Notes: a model not told the origin generated them from the letters alone. Positions 9,310 to 18,369 are shown, counted from the first letter of the stretch. The stretch is 64,000 nucleotides of DNA from Flavobacterium sp. 9R (GCF_902506345.1 NZ_LR733413.1:2977974-3041973); one strand, 5' to 3'. Program-made: numbers and translations.

Positions 9310-9639
9310 TTAGTTGAATTCTACCTCAACTTCTAATTTCTTTGAAATTCGCTCTATTGCTTTATTGAAGCCTTTAACATCTTTGTTTGTTATAACATAT
9401 ACGTCGTGTAACGGTTTGTATAAATTATATTTTAATGCTGACTCCGGTATGTCTTCATAATTCAAACATACTGTTTTACCTAATGCAACACTTGCATCTC
9501 TTCTTGATTTAAATTCCCCGTGGGTGCCTTCTAAAACGTCTTTAACAAGGTCATAATACGTTTGTGCGTATGATTTGTTGTTGTAGTCTTTGTTGTTGAA
9601 TTTGAATTTTCTGTTCTCGAATTTGTTTCTTAATTCCAT
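9310..9639 (-). CDS. Hypothetical protein of the integrative element
   Basis: 109 residues, charged and mostly helical by composition, no signal peptide or membrane segment. I do not recognise the family. A central stretch (KSRRDASVALGKTVCLNYED) looks like a nucleic-acid-binding helix-turn-helix fragment, but no defined motif is met. The gene has its own terminator at 9259-9291 and, 67 nt upstream, a TATTTTTG box (9706-9713 on the minus strand) without a well placed TTG, so it appears to be a single-gene unit. Its divergent position beside the restriction-like cluster would suit a regulator, which is only a guess. Confidence 0.6.
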   Translation of the reverse strand: MELRNKFENRKFKFNNKDYNNKSYAQTYYDLVKDVLEGTHGEFKSRRDASVALGKTVCLNYEDIPESALKYNLYKPLHDVYVITNKDVKGFNKAIERISKKLEVEVEFN

Positions 9640-10326
9640 AATACTTGATTTAATTTAAATGTTTAAAAAATTGAATTTGAAAGAGTAGCTACCTGATTTC
9701 GAGGACAAAAATAAGAGCGTAATAAGCGCTGTACTGCATAAAAAATATTTTTTTATTTGAAACTTTTGTACAGGGTCTAGTTTGTTAATTTTAAGTATTT
9801 TAGTGTATTGCTAACCTCATTATAATATTTTGAGGTTTAATCAAATTATATTAAAAATGTGTGGTGTATTCGGTGTGAATTATTGTTTCTGTACCGAATA
9901 ATTTATTAAATAAAAAAGCTATAATTTTTTCTGTTTGCTGGTGCAGGTAAATTTTATTTGTAGGTGATTTATTAGTTAGTTCTTTCAGTTTGTATTGGGT
10001 GGTTGTTTTTTTGAGGCTTGCCCCCCAGGCCCCCCAAATCAATTTTTGATATATTTTGGAGAGGATAAGTTATTAATATAGACAGAAGACCCAGTAGCCC
10101 CACTTCATATCATTGCTTTTCGTGATGGGGTATGACAGTCATTATTTCAGACTCGAGTATCTACACTATAATAAATATAGTCATACTCGAAAAAATAAAG
10201 AGTTGATTAAAAATATTTTTAAAAATCTTAGGTCAGTCTTGACGATAAGAGAGAATTTTCTTCTTTATTATAGAATTTCTTCGCAATTTTGTATATTAAC
10301 CTCCAAAAGATAGAAATCCCAAATAA
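9640..10326. other. 687-bp non-coding stretch before the defence cluster
   Basis: A/T-rich sequence without a convincing gene. A 63-codon minus-strand frame (9851-10042) and a 66-codon plus-strand frame (10113-10313) show no recognisable protein. Noted features: a minus-strand TATTTTTG box at 9706-9713, an imperfect palindrome GCGTAATAAGCGC at 9718-9730, and two C6 runs at 10021-10037 (CCCCCCAGGCCCCCC), very unusual for this A/T-rich region. The promoter of the methyltransferase gene must lie here but I see no clear two-box match. Confidence 0.5.
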
Positions 10327-13020
10327 ATGAACATTACTCAGATAGAATCGAATATACAATCCCTAATCGTTAATTTTAATGAGGAGTCCTTTATCTATGA
10401 TTTTTTAATTGCGTTTGGCACACCTAATGCAACGATTAAAAAATTGCAAATTGGGTCACTCAACCTATCTAAAAAAGAGGATGAGGTCCTATGGAAGAAA
10501 AAACTATATTTTGCTCGAATTGCATCTAACTCATTACACAGTTTTATTGATTCAGTAAGAAAAGATGAGACTATCAACAAACAGCAACCTCGTTTTATTA
10601 TTGTTATCAACGACAAATCTTTGGTTGCATATGATACTAAAACTGCGGATTCATTAGATTGTGAACTTATAGATTTACCAAAACATTTTTCTTTTTTTCT
10701 TCCTTTTGCCGGTATGGAGAAAGCACAACATCAAGTGGAAAACCCTGCGGATGTTAAAGCTTCCGAGCGGATGGCAAAATTGTATGATGAAATTAGAAAG
10801 GACAATCAATTTGATACAGAAGAAGAAGTACATGGTTTAAATGTCTTCTTGTCCCGATTGTTATTTTGTTTTTTTGCTGAAGACACAGGAATATTTGAGA
10901 CAAGTCAATTTACTCATTCCATAAGTAATCATACACAAACAGACGGAAGCGATTTAGATACTTATCTTGATAGAGTTTTTGAGATAATGAATATCCCAAA
11001 AGAAACCCGTGCAAGTATACCTCAATTCTTAAACGATTTTCCTTATGTGAATGGTGGGTTGTTTAAAGATTTTTACAAAGCACCCCAATTTACAAGACGA
11101 AGTCGTCAGGTGATACTTGAATGTGGAGAATTAAGTTGGAGTGAAATAAACCCGGATATTTTTGGTTCCATGATTCAGGCGGTGATTACACCTGAACACC
11201 GAGGAGGAATGGGGATGCACTACACAAGTGTACCAAATATTATGAAGGTAATTGAGCCTTTGTTTTTAAATGAATTGTATGAAACCTTTAATGATAGTAA
11301 AGGAAATATCAAGAAACTAAACGAGTTGTTAAAACGACTTTGGAATATAAAAATATTTGACCCCGCTTGTGGAAGTGGTAACTTTTTGATTATATCCTAT
11401 AAAGAACTCCGCAAGTTAGAGATGTTAATCTTTCAAGAGATTGATAAAGTTAGCGGAACCTACACCAACCAATTTACCGGTATTACATTAAACAACTTTT
11501 TTGGTATTGAGTTGGATGACTTTGCTCACGAAGTGGCTATCTTATCTTTATGGTTAGCCGAACACCAAATGAATGTGGAGTTTACCAAACAATTTGGTCG
11601 TTCACAACCCTCATTACCATTAAAACAAACCGGTAACATTGTGCAAGGAAATGCGTGCCGAATAGATTGGGAAGTGGTTTGCCCTAAAAATGAAAATGAT
11701 GAGATTTATATTTTAGGGAATCCTCCTTATGTTGGGTTTAAAATGCAAAATATTGAACAGAAAAAAGATATGGAGAAGATACTTTTTAATGTTACAGATT
11801 TTAAATCATTGGATTACATTTCATGTTGGTTTTATAAAGCTGCAAATTTTATAGATAAAAAAAATATTAAATCAGCATTTGTAACAACAAACTCTATCTG
11901 TCAAGGAACCCAAGTTTCCTCTTTATGGCCAAGTATATTTAAATTAAATATTGAAATATTTTTTTGTTATGCCTCCTTTCAGTGGTCTAACAATGCAAAA
12001 TCAAACGCAGGTGTTTCTTGTACTATAATTGGACTTAGGAAAATCTCAGTGGAAGAGAAATTTATTTATGATAAATCAATTAAAAAGAAAGCAGTCAATA
12101 TTAATGCTTATTTAATAGATTACCCAAATATAGTTGTAACTAAAAGTAAAATTTCAGTATCAGATTTTCCAAAAATTTCGGATGGTAGTGGTGCACTAGA
12201 TGGAGGGAATCTTATTTTTAATGAAAATGAAAAAAATGAATTACTAAAATCATATCCGCAAGCAAACTTTCTATTTAGAAGGTTATATGGCTCAGAGGAA
12301 TTTATTAATGATTTGTATAGATGGTGTTTATGGATTGAAGACAATGATTATGAGTTTGCAAAAACAATTCCACCAATTAATCAAAGAATTGAAAATGTTA
12401 GAAATGCTAGAATAAACGGAGGGACAAGAGGACAAAACTGTATAAATACACCTTATAAGTTTGCATGGATAAATCAACCGCGAGAACGGTTGATAATAAT
12501 TCCAACTGTTTCGTCTGAACGTAGAGAATATATTCCAATAGGATACCTTAAAAATGATGTTATTATTTCAAATTCTGCTAGTATTATACACGACCCTGAA
12601 ATGTATATTTTTAGTATTATTACTTCTAGAATCCATAATAATTGGGTTAAAACTGTCGCTGGAAAATTAGAAAACCGTATAAGATATACTTCAGCCGTAT
12701 GTTATAATACTTTCCCCTTTCCGAAGATATCAAAAGTTCAGAGAGAAGAACTTGAAAATTGTGCATTTAAAATATTAGAAGAACGCGAAAAACACTCTGA
12801 AAAAACAATGGCGCAATTGTATGACCCGGATAAAATGCCGGAAGGATTACGTGAGGCACACCGTCAAAATGATTTAGCCGTTGAAAGATGTTATCGTTTA
12901 AAACCCTTTGATAGTGATGAAGAGCGTTTGGAGTATTTGTTTAAGTTATATGAACAAATGATAGCTAAAGAAAAAGAACAAGGGACTTTATTTGAATCAA
13001 CTAAAAAGAAGAGAAAATGA
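10327..13020 (+). CDS. MmeI-like class I DNA (adenine) methyltransferase
   Basis: 897 residues. Layout follows the MmeI/type IIG architecture: an N-terminal domain (1-130), a helical spacer (about 140-290, including RLLFCFFAEDTGIF), a gamma-class N6-adenine methyltransferase with the SAM motif FDPACGSGNF (344-353) and the catalytic GNPPYVGF (464-471), a target-recognition region (about 600-780) and a C-terminal helical tail. The N-terminal domain does not show the D-x(n)-ExK nuclease motif of MmeI, so this protein should methylate only. Its stop overlaps the next start (ATGA at 13017-13020), so it is translationally coupled to the AlbA_2 protein. In context it is the modification and probably the specificity subunit of a multi-protein restriction-like system. 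It could instead be an adenine methyltransferase of a BREX or DISARM-like system, but the other signature genes are absent. Confidence 0.87.
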   Translation: MNITQIESNIQSLIVNFNEESFIYDFLIAFGTPNATIKKLQIGSLNLSKKEDEVLWKKKLYFARIASNSLHSFIDSVRKDETINKQQPRFIIVINDKSLVAYDTKTADSLDCELIDLPKHFSFFLPFAGMEKAQHQVENPADVKASERMAKLYDEIRKDNQFDTEEEVHGLNVFLSRLLFCFFAEDTGIFETSQFTHSISNHTQTDGSDLDTYLDRVFEIMNIPKETRASIPQFLNDFPYVNGGLFKDFYKAPQFTRRSRQVILECGELSWSEINPDIFGSMIQAVITPEHRGGMGMHYTSVPNIMKVIEPLFLNELYETFNDSKGNIKKLNELLKRLWNIKIFDPACGSGNFLIISYKELRKLEMLIFQEIDKVSGTYTNQFTGITLNNFFGIELDDFAHEVAILSLWLAEHQMNVEFTKQFGRSQPSLPLKQTGNIVQGNACRIDWEVVCPKNENDEIYILGNPPYVGFKMQNIEQKKDMEKILFNVTDFKSLDYISCWFYKAANFIDKKNIKSAFVTTNSICQGTQVSSLWPSIFKLNIEIFFCYASFQWSNNAKSNAGVSCTIIGLRKISVEEKFIYDKSIKKKAVNINAYLIDYPNIVVTKSKISVSDFPKISDGSGALDGGNLIFNENEKNELLKSYPQANFLFRRLYGSEEFINDLYRWCLWIEDNDYEFAKTIPPINQRIENVRNARINGGTRGQNCINTPYKFAWINQPRERLIIIPTVSSERREYIPIGYLKNDVIISNSASIIHDPEMYIFSIITSRIHNNWVKTVAGKLENRIRYTSAVCYNTFPFPKISKVQREELENCAFKILEEREKHSEKTMAQLYDPDKMPEGLREAHRQNDLAVERCYRLKPFDSDEERLEYLFKLYEQMIAKEKEQGTLFESTKKKRK

Positions 13021-14648
13021 TAGCGGTATTAGAACGATTATTAGCCTTAGACGAAGAAAACGAAATCGTTGAGTTTAAAGAAGCTAAAATGCAATTTGAC
13101 AAAGACAAATTAGGTCAGTATTTTTCTGCGTTAAGTAACGAAGCTAATTTAAAAGGTAATGGTCAGGCTTGGCTTGTTTTAGGAATTAAAAACGACAAAA
13201 CTGTCGTTGGGACTTCAATTTCTGAGAAACAGTTAAATGAGTATAAATTAGAAATTGCTAATCATACATCTCCTAAATTGTCATTCATAGATGTTCACAG
13301 GGTTGTTTATCAAGGCAAAAATATACTTTTAATGGAAATCCCCTCTGCTCCAAAAGGAATGCCGGTATCTTGGAAGGGTTTTTGGTATGGAAGAGATGGA
13401 GAAAGTTTAGGGTCATTAAATATGGTCGAAATGGACACTATACGAAATCAAGTAAAGTTAGCGGATTGGTCTGCACAAATAGTTCAAGGTGCAACTATTC
13501 AAGACTTATCTCAAGACGGTATCCAAAAAGCAAGACAACAATTTGCACTTAAAAACCCCTCTTTAGCTGAGGACATTAGTAAATGGGATGACCTGACGTT
13601 TTTGAATAAAGCTAAAATTACTATTCAAAATCAAATTACAAATACCGCAATATTACTTTTAGGAAAACCGGAAGCTGAACATTTTATCAATCCCGCTACT
13701 GCAAAAATTACTTGGATATTAAAAGATAGAGATGGTGTTGAAAAAGATTATCAACACTTTACTTGTCCCCTTATATTGAGTGTAGAAAGTGTGTATGGGA
13801 AAATAAGGAATTTGAAATACAGATATCTTCAGGATGGTTCGCTATTTCCGGAAGAAGTAGACCAATTTGACCCTTATATTATTAGAGAGGCGTTGAACAA
13901 TTGTATTGCTCATCAAGATTATACCCTTGGTGGTAAGATTAACATTATAGAAAGAGAAGACGGTGTATTAACTTTTTTAAACTTGGGTAGCTTTATACCG
14001 TTAAGTGTTGAAAAAGTAATAAACTCTGACTCACCTGAATCAAAATACCGAAATCATTTTTTAGCAAATGCTATGGTAGGTCTTAATATGATTGATACTA
14101 TTGGAAGTGGAATAAAAAAAATGTTCTTGATTCAACGAAAAAAGTATTTCCCTTTACCCGATTTTGACACGTCAAATAATAAAGTTCAAGTTCAAATAAT
14201 CGGGAAAGTTATAGATGTTAATTATGCACGAAAGATTGCTCAAATGCCTGTATTAACTCTAAATGAAATCATACTTCTTGATAAAGTTGCTAAACATAAA
14301 CTTTTAAATGATATAGAGATAGCAACTCTAAAATCGAAAAAGTTGATTGAAGGAAGAAAACCTAATTTTCATATTGCTTCTACAGTTGCTAATGTGACAG
14401 GAGAAAGAGCGGATTATATTAAACAAAGAGGTATTGATGATTCGTATTGCCAAAAAATAATCACCGATTATTTAGCAAAATTTAGTGTGGGTAAAAGAGA
14501 AGATTTTGAAAGTATACTTTTAGACAAACTTCCGGATGTTTTAGACATTACACAAAAGAAAAATAAAATAAAAAACAACCTCCAATCTCTCAAAAGGCAA
14601 GGTATTATTGAGCCTCTTGGTAAAGCTTGGATAATGTCTAAGAAATAA
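13017..14648 (+). CDS. AlbA_2 domain protein with GHKL-type ATPase module
   Basis: 543 residues. The N-terminal part (about 15-135) is a Schlafen/AlbA_2 nucleic-acid-binding domain: ENEIVEFKEA, a GNGQAWLVLGIKND strand-turn and WYGRDGES. The middle (about 275-360) has the GHKL-like ATPase pattern of the COG2865 family: REALNNCIAHQDY (N-box with the catalytic acidic position), GVLTFLNLGSF and GLNMIDTIGSGIKKM. The C-terminus is winged-helix-like. Proteins of this family are often called putative transcriptional regulators, but here the gene overlaps the methyltransferase by 4 nt and precedes the helicase by 47 nt, so it is likely a working or regulatory subunit of the defence cluster. Length and motifs look complete. 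Confidence 0.85.
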   Translation: MIAVLERLLALDEENEIVEFKEAKMQFDKDKLGQYFSALSNEANLKGNGQAWLVLGIKNDKTVVGTSISEKQLNEYKLEIANHTSPKLSFIDVHRVVYQGKNILLMEIPSAPKGMPVSWKGFWYGRDGESLGSLNMVEMDTIRNQVKLADWSAQIVQGATIQDLSQDGIQKARQQFALKNPSLAEDISKWDDLTFLNKAKITIQNQITNTAILLLGKPEAEHFINPATAKITWILKDRDGVEKDYQHFTCPLILSVESVYGKIRNLKYRYLQDGSLFPEEVDQFDPYIIREALNNCIAHQDYTLGGKINIIEREDGVLTFLNLGSFIPLSVEKVINSDSPESKYRNHFLANAMVGLNMIDTIGSGIKKMFLIQRKKYFPLPDFDTSNNKVQVQIIGKVIDVNYARKIAQMPVLTLNEIILLDKVAKHKLLNDIEIATLKSKKLIEGRKPNFHIASTVANVTGERADYIKQRGIDDSYCQKIITDYLAKFSVGKREDFESILLDKLPDVLDITQKKNKIKNNLQSLKRQGIIEPLGKAWIMSKK

Positions 14649-14650
14649 AT

Positions 14651-14683
14651 TTAGACATTCATTAGACATTCATTAGACATTTA
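14651..14683. repeat. Three tandem copies of an 11-bp unit
   Basis: TTAGACATTCA at 14651-14661 and 14662-14672, then TTAGACATTTA at 14673-14683. The array fills the gap between the AlbA_2 gene and the helicase gene and ends 12 nt before the helicase start. One helical turn per unit would suit a protein operator or a translation-control site. Confidence 0.85.
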
Positions 14684-14695
14684 ATTCAAAATAAT

Positions 14696-16627
14696 ATGCC
14701 AAATCTTGTAGATGTAACCTACGCTCAAACAGGGCAAAGTTCAAAAACTAACGAATACGGAATGCGTGAAATGCAAGCTAAAGCATTTCAAGCAAGAAAC
14801 GACCAATACCTTTTGTTGAAAGCCCCGCCTGCATCAGGAAAATCTCGTGCCTTAATGTTTATTGCTTTAGACAAGTTAATCAATCAAGGAGTTAGGAAAG
14901 CAATAGTTTCGGTTCCGGAACGCTCTATTGGTGGGTCGTTTGAAAAAACAGAACTTTCTAAATATGGATTCTATGCAGATTGGGTTCCAAATGATTTATA
15001 CAACCTTTGTACTCCCGGTATGGATGGTAGTAGCAGTAAAGTTGAGGCATTCAAAAAATTTATGGGTAATGAGGAGAAAATCCTTATTTGTACTCACGCA
15101 ACTTTACGTTTTGCGTTTGAACAGTTACCAACTGAATCATTTAATAATGTTTTATTAGCAATTGATGAATTTCATCATGTGTCGGCAGATGGTGAAAATC
15201 GTTTAGGAGAGTTACTCCGTTTAATTATGAGCAAGTCAACCGCACATATTGTAGCGATGACGGGTTCTTATTTTAGAGGAGATAGTGTTCCTGTATTGAT
15301 GCCTGACGACGAAGCAAAATTTGCCAAGGTAACTTACAATTACTACGAACAGTTGAATGGATACACCCATCTTAAATCGTTAGGGATAGGATATCATTTT
15401 TATCAAGGAAGATATACCTCTGCTATAAACGAAGTATTAGATACAGACAAAAAAACAATTCTTCATATTCCTAATGTGAATTCAGGAGAATCAACCAAAG
15501 ACAAACATAAAGAAGTCGATATTATTTTAGATTCGATAGGTGATGTAATTAAAGTAGATGACGTTACAGGAGTAATAACAGTTAAAAGACATGCAGACGG
15601 TAAAATACTGAAGGTTGCGGATTTAGTTAATGATAATTCAAAGGACAGAGATAAAATTCAAAATTACCTTCGCAATATGGAGTCGGTAGATGACATGGAT
15701 TTAATTATTGCTCTTGGAATGGCAAAAGAAGGATTTGACTGGCCGTATTGTGAACACGCTTTGACCGTAGGGTATCGTGGTTCATTAACAGAGGTAATTC
15801 AAATTATTGGAAGATGTACTCGTGACAGCGATAATAAAACTCATGCTCAATTTACCAACTTAATTGCTCAACCTGATGCAGCAGATGATGAAGTTCGTCT
15901 TTCGGTAAATAATATGTTGAAAGCTATAACCGCTTCATTATTGATGGAACAGGTTTTAGCACCCAACTTTACTTTTAAAACTAAAATAAATGATGAGGAT
16001 AAATCTACCCCGGGAGTAATTAAAATTCGGGGTTTAAAAGAACCATCATCAAATAGAGTAAGACAGATTGTTGAAGATGATTTAAACGACCTTAAAGCTA
16101 CAATTCTTCAAGACCCACAGATGCTTAAAGCGATGCCGGGTAATATTGATGCTGAAGTGATAAACAAGGTTTTAATTCCTAAAATAATTCGTGTAAAATA
16201 TCCTGAACTTACAGAGAACGAGGTGGAAGAAGTGAGACAATTTGTAGTTGTGGATTCTGTTATTAAGAATGGAGAAATTAAGGAAGACGGGGACAAAAGG
16301 TTTATTAGAATGGCGGGGAAATTTGTTAATATAGATGACATTCATATTGACTTAATAGACACCGTAAATCCATTTCAAAAGGCGTTTGAAATTTTATCAA
16401 AATCAGTAACTACAAATGTTCTTCGTATCATTCAAGAAACAATCGAAGCAACAAGAATTCAAATGGATTTTGAAGAAGCAAAAATATTATGGCCCAAAGT
16501 TCTTGAGTTTGTAAAATCCAATAATCGCCAACCGTCATTAACTGCATTAGACCCAATTGAAAAAAGGATGGCAGAGTGCGTTATTTATTTAAAAGAAGAA
16601 AAGAGAAAGCAAGAACAAAATGGATAA
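14696..16627 (+). CDS. SF2 (DEAD/DEAH-type) helicase of the defence cluster
   Basis: 643 residues with the superfamily 2 motifs in order: Walker A APPASGKS (43-50), motif II DEFH (157-160) in place of DEAH, motif III MTGS (188-191), and in the second RecA lobe a motif VI-like QIIGRCTR (369-376). After residue 400 there is a helical accessory region, and the last 45 residues (LEFVKSNNRQPS through KEEKRKQ) resemble the helical head of the downstream nuclease. No nuclease motif is present. The enzyme would translocate or remodel DNA for the cleavage subunit. Its stop overlaps the nuclease start by 8 nt. It resembles helicases of type III or type I-like restriction systems in role, but not closely enough to name. 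Confidence 0.87.
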   Translation: MPNLVDVTYAQTGQSSKTNEYGMREMQAKAFQARNDQYLLLKAPPASGKSRALMFIALDKLINQGVRKAIVSVPERSIGGSFEKTELSKYGFYADWVPNDLYNLCTPGMDGSSSKVEAFKKFMGNEEKILICTHATLRFAFEQLPTESFNNVLLAIDEFHHVSADGENRLGELLRLIMSKSTAHIVAMTGSYFRGDSVPVLMPDDEAKFAKVTYNYYEQLNGYTHLKSLGIGYHFYQGRYTSAINEVLDTDKKTILHIPNVNSGESTKDKHKEVDIILDSIGDVIKVDDVTGVITVKRHADGKILKVADLVNDNSKDRDKIQNYLRNMESVDDMDLIIALGMAKEGFDWPYCEHALTVGYRGSLTEVIQIIGRCTRDSDNKTHAQFTNLIAQPDAADDEVRLSVNNMLKAITASLLMEQVLAPNFTFKTKINDEDKSTPGVIKIRGLKEPSSNRVRQIVEDDLNDLKATILQDPQMLKAMPGNIDAEVINKVLIPKIIRVKYPELTENEVEEVRQFVVVDSVIKNGEIKEDGDKRFIRMAGKFVNIDDIHIDLIDTVNPFQKAFEILSKSVTTNVLRIIQETIEATRIQMDFEEAKILWPKVLEFVKSNNRQPSLTALDPIEKRMAECVIYLKEEKRKQEQNG

Positions 16628-17825
16628 GAAGAAAATTTTAGACGACATTTTTTCTAATGACCCCTTTGGCTTGTTAAATGTTAAAGCTACTTCTTCTGCA
16701 AAAACAGAAGACCAACGTCTTGTGCAATCTTTTGATGAAATAAATGAATTTTATAAAAATCATAATAGAGAACCTCAGCAAGTAAATGATATTAACGAGA
16801 GAGGTTTATATTCAAGATTGCAAGGAATAAGAAGTAATGTTGAGAAAGTTGAAGCATTAAAAAAATATGATATAAACAATCTTCTTGATATTCCTGAACC
16901 GGAACAACTAGATTCTATAGATGATATTTTTTCTTCTGACCCTTTTGGAATTCTTGGAGGAAGTGACGAGGGACTTTTTGATTTTAAAAATGTTCCTAAT
17001 AAAGAAGAAATGGAGAAACGTTTGGCAACAGATTTTGTTGCTCGCAGAAAGCCATGTAAAGATTTTGATAAATATGAACCGTTGTTTAAACAGGTTCAAA
17101 GTGAACTAAAATCAGGTAAAAGGAAGATTGTAGATTTTAACATAAGTAACTTTCAAGAAGAGACTTTTTACGTTCATAACGGGGTACTATTTTATTTAGA
17201 GAAAATAGATTTTTCAAGAGAAGACCATTATAGAGAAGACGGTACAAGAGTTCGTAAAGATGGTCGTACAAGATGTGTTTTTGAAAATGGCACTGAATCT
17301 AATATGCTAAAACGTTCTGTTGAAAAAATGTTGTATGATAATGGACGAGCAGTTACTCACAGCATAGACACTGATGAGATTGAGTTATTAAAAAATGCAC
17401 AAACGATAACTAATGAGGATAATTCAACTGGATTTATTTATGTGTTATCGTCATTGTCTAAAGACCCTAAAATAAAAGAAATACAACATCTTTATAAGAT
17501 AGGTTATTCAACTATTCCTGTAAAGGATAGAATTAAAAATGCAGATAAAGAACCCACTTATTTGATGGCTCCCGTTAAAGTTGAAGCTGAGTATGAAACT
17601 TATAATTTGAATACTCAAAAATTTGAACAATTGCTTCATAATTTTTTCGGTTCTGCTTGTTTAAATGTTGATGTCTATGATGCAAAAGGAAAACGACATA
17701 TCCCTCAAGAGTGGTTCATCGCACCGATTCATATTATTGACCGTGTAATAGATTTAATACTCAAAGGGGAAATAATCAATTATGTGTATCACTTGCAGAG
17801 TGAGAGTATTATTAAACAGAGTTAA
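16620..17825 (+). CDS. GIY-YIG (T5orf172-type) nuclease of the defence cluster
   Basis: 401 residues. The C-terminal third is a T5orf172-type GIY-YIG domain: GFIYVLSSLS (about 273-282), YKIGYS, the Arg of KDRI, and the metal-binding Glu in KFEQLLHNFF. The middle carries a conserved block ending VFENGTESNMLKRS. The N-terminal part holds a helical segment similar to the helicase tail (NEFYKNHNREP...) and a short motif used twice, DDIFSNDPFGLL near residue 7 and DDIFSSDPFGIL near residue 101. The gene starts inside the helicase gene (8-nt overlap), so the two products are probably made in a fixed ratio and may bind one another. I infer that it is the cleavage subunit missing from the methyltransferase. 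The cluster ends here. Confidence 0.87.
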   Translation: MDKKKILDDIFSNDPFGLLNVKATSSAKTEDQRLVQSFDEINEFYKNHNREPQQVNDINERGLYSRLQGIRSNVEKVEALKKYDINNLLDIPEPEQLDSIDDIFSSDPFGILGGSDEGLFDFKNVPNKEEMEKRLATDFVARRKPCKDFDKYEPLFKQVQSELKSGKRKIVDFNISNFQEETFYVHNGVLFYLEKIDFSREDHYREDGTRVRKDGRTRCVFENGTESNMLKRSVEKMLYDNGRAVTHSIDTDEIELLKNAQTITNEDNSTGFIYVLSSLSKDPKIKEIQHLYKIGYSTIPVKDRIKNADKEPTYLMAPVKVEAEYETYNLNTQKFEQLLHNFFGSACLNVDVYDAKGKRHIPQEWFIAPIHIIDRVIDLILKGEIINYVYHLQSESIIKQS

Positions 17826-18068
17826 AATTTATAAATTAACAAAACAAGTTTTAAATTCTTTACTGTAAAAAATTGTCTCCATTTAAAAAAAAATGCCAAA
17901 ATTTTTTTGCGTTTTTAGTTAGATATTGAATCCTAAATTTTATTCATACCCCTATTTGACCAGGGGGGATACCCATGCCGAGGTTAGGACATACTTCAAG
18001 GGGGGAGGTGTGTAAGCATTACAATAAACTACATCAATATTTTGTTATTACTTTATAAATTAAGTGAT
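17826..18068. other. Possible structured RNA leader, G-rich
   Basis: 243 bp between the nuclease and the small secreted protein upstream of the reverse transcriptase. Most is A/T-rich, but 17948-18012 stands out with runs CCCC, GGGGGG, CCC and GGGGGG. Possible pairings seen by eye: CCCCT (17950-17954)/AGGGG, and ACATAC (around 17990)/GTGTGT (around 18008). Many defence-associated reverse transcriptases use an adjacent non-coding RNA as template, so this is a candidate. No covariation evidence is available. Confidence 0.35.
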
Positions 18069-18326
18069 ATGAAAAAAGTAATTTGTTTATTTATGGTTGT
18101 TCTAACATCATCAATTTGTTTGAGTCAAACTAAAAAGAGCGGTTTAAAGGAAAAATCTTTTAAAGAAAGAGATATTGTTTTTAAATGTGATTCTCTTTCA
18201 AAGGTGTATAAACTTGATGTAGTTAGTTATAAATCCGTGATGCGCGATGGAGTAATGAGATACTTTATTTGCTATTACGGAAAAAGTGGATTGTTAGAAA
18301 AAGAAATTCCAAAGCCAGTATTATAA
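18069..18326 (+). CDS. Small secreted protein upstream of the reverse transcriptase
   Basis: 85 residues. It begins MKKVICLFMVVLTSSICLSQ, a standard signal peptide with predicted cleavage after about residue 19. The in-frame TTA-rich extension from 18042 lacks a convincing start, so the ATG at 18069 is used. The mature part is about 65 residues, lysine-rich, with two cysteines. I do not recognise it. It is 43 nt before the reverse transcriptase start, so they may be co-transcribed, yet a secreted partner for a cytoplasmic polymerase would be unusual; it may be unrelated cargo or an envelope-acting effector. Confidence 0.6.
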   Translation: MKKVICLFMVVLTSSICLSQTKKSGLKEKSFKERDIVFKCDSLSKVYKLDVVSYKSVMRDGVMRYFICYYGKSGLLEKEIPKPVL

Positions 18327-18369
18327 ATGTACGAATGAATGATGATTAGTAAATCAACTAAACTAGTAT

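Noticed and set aside
9851..10313. Two short frames (9851-10042 minus, 10113-10313 plus) as genes
   Set aside because: Composition is biased by A/T and homopolymer C runs, no ribosome-binding context or domain; likely random.
10327..13020. BREX or DISARM assignment
   Set aside because: No pglZ/brxC, drmA/drmB or phospholipase-D genes in the cluster.
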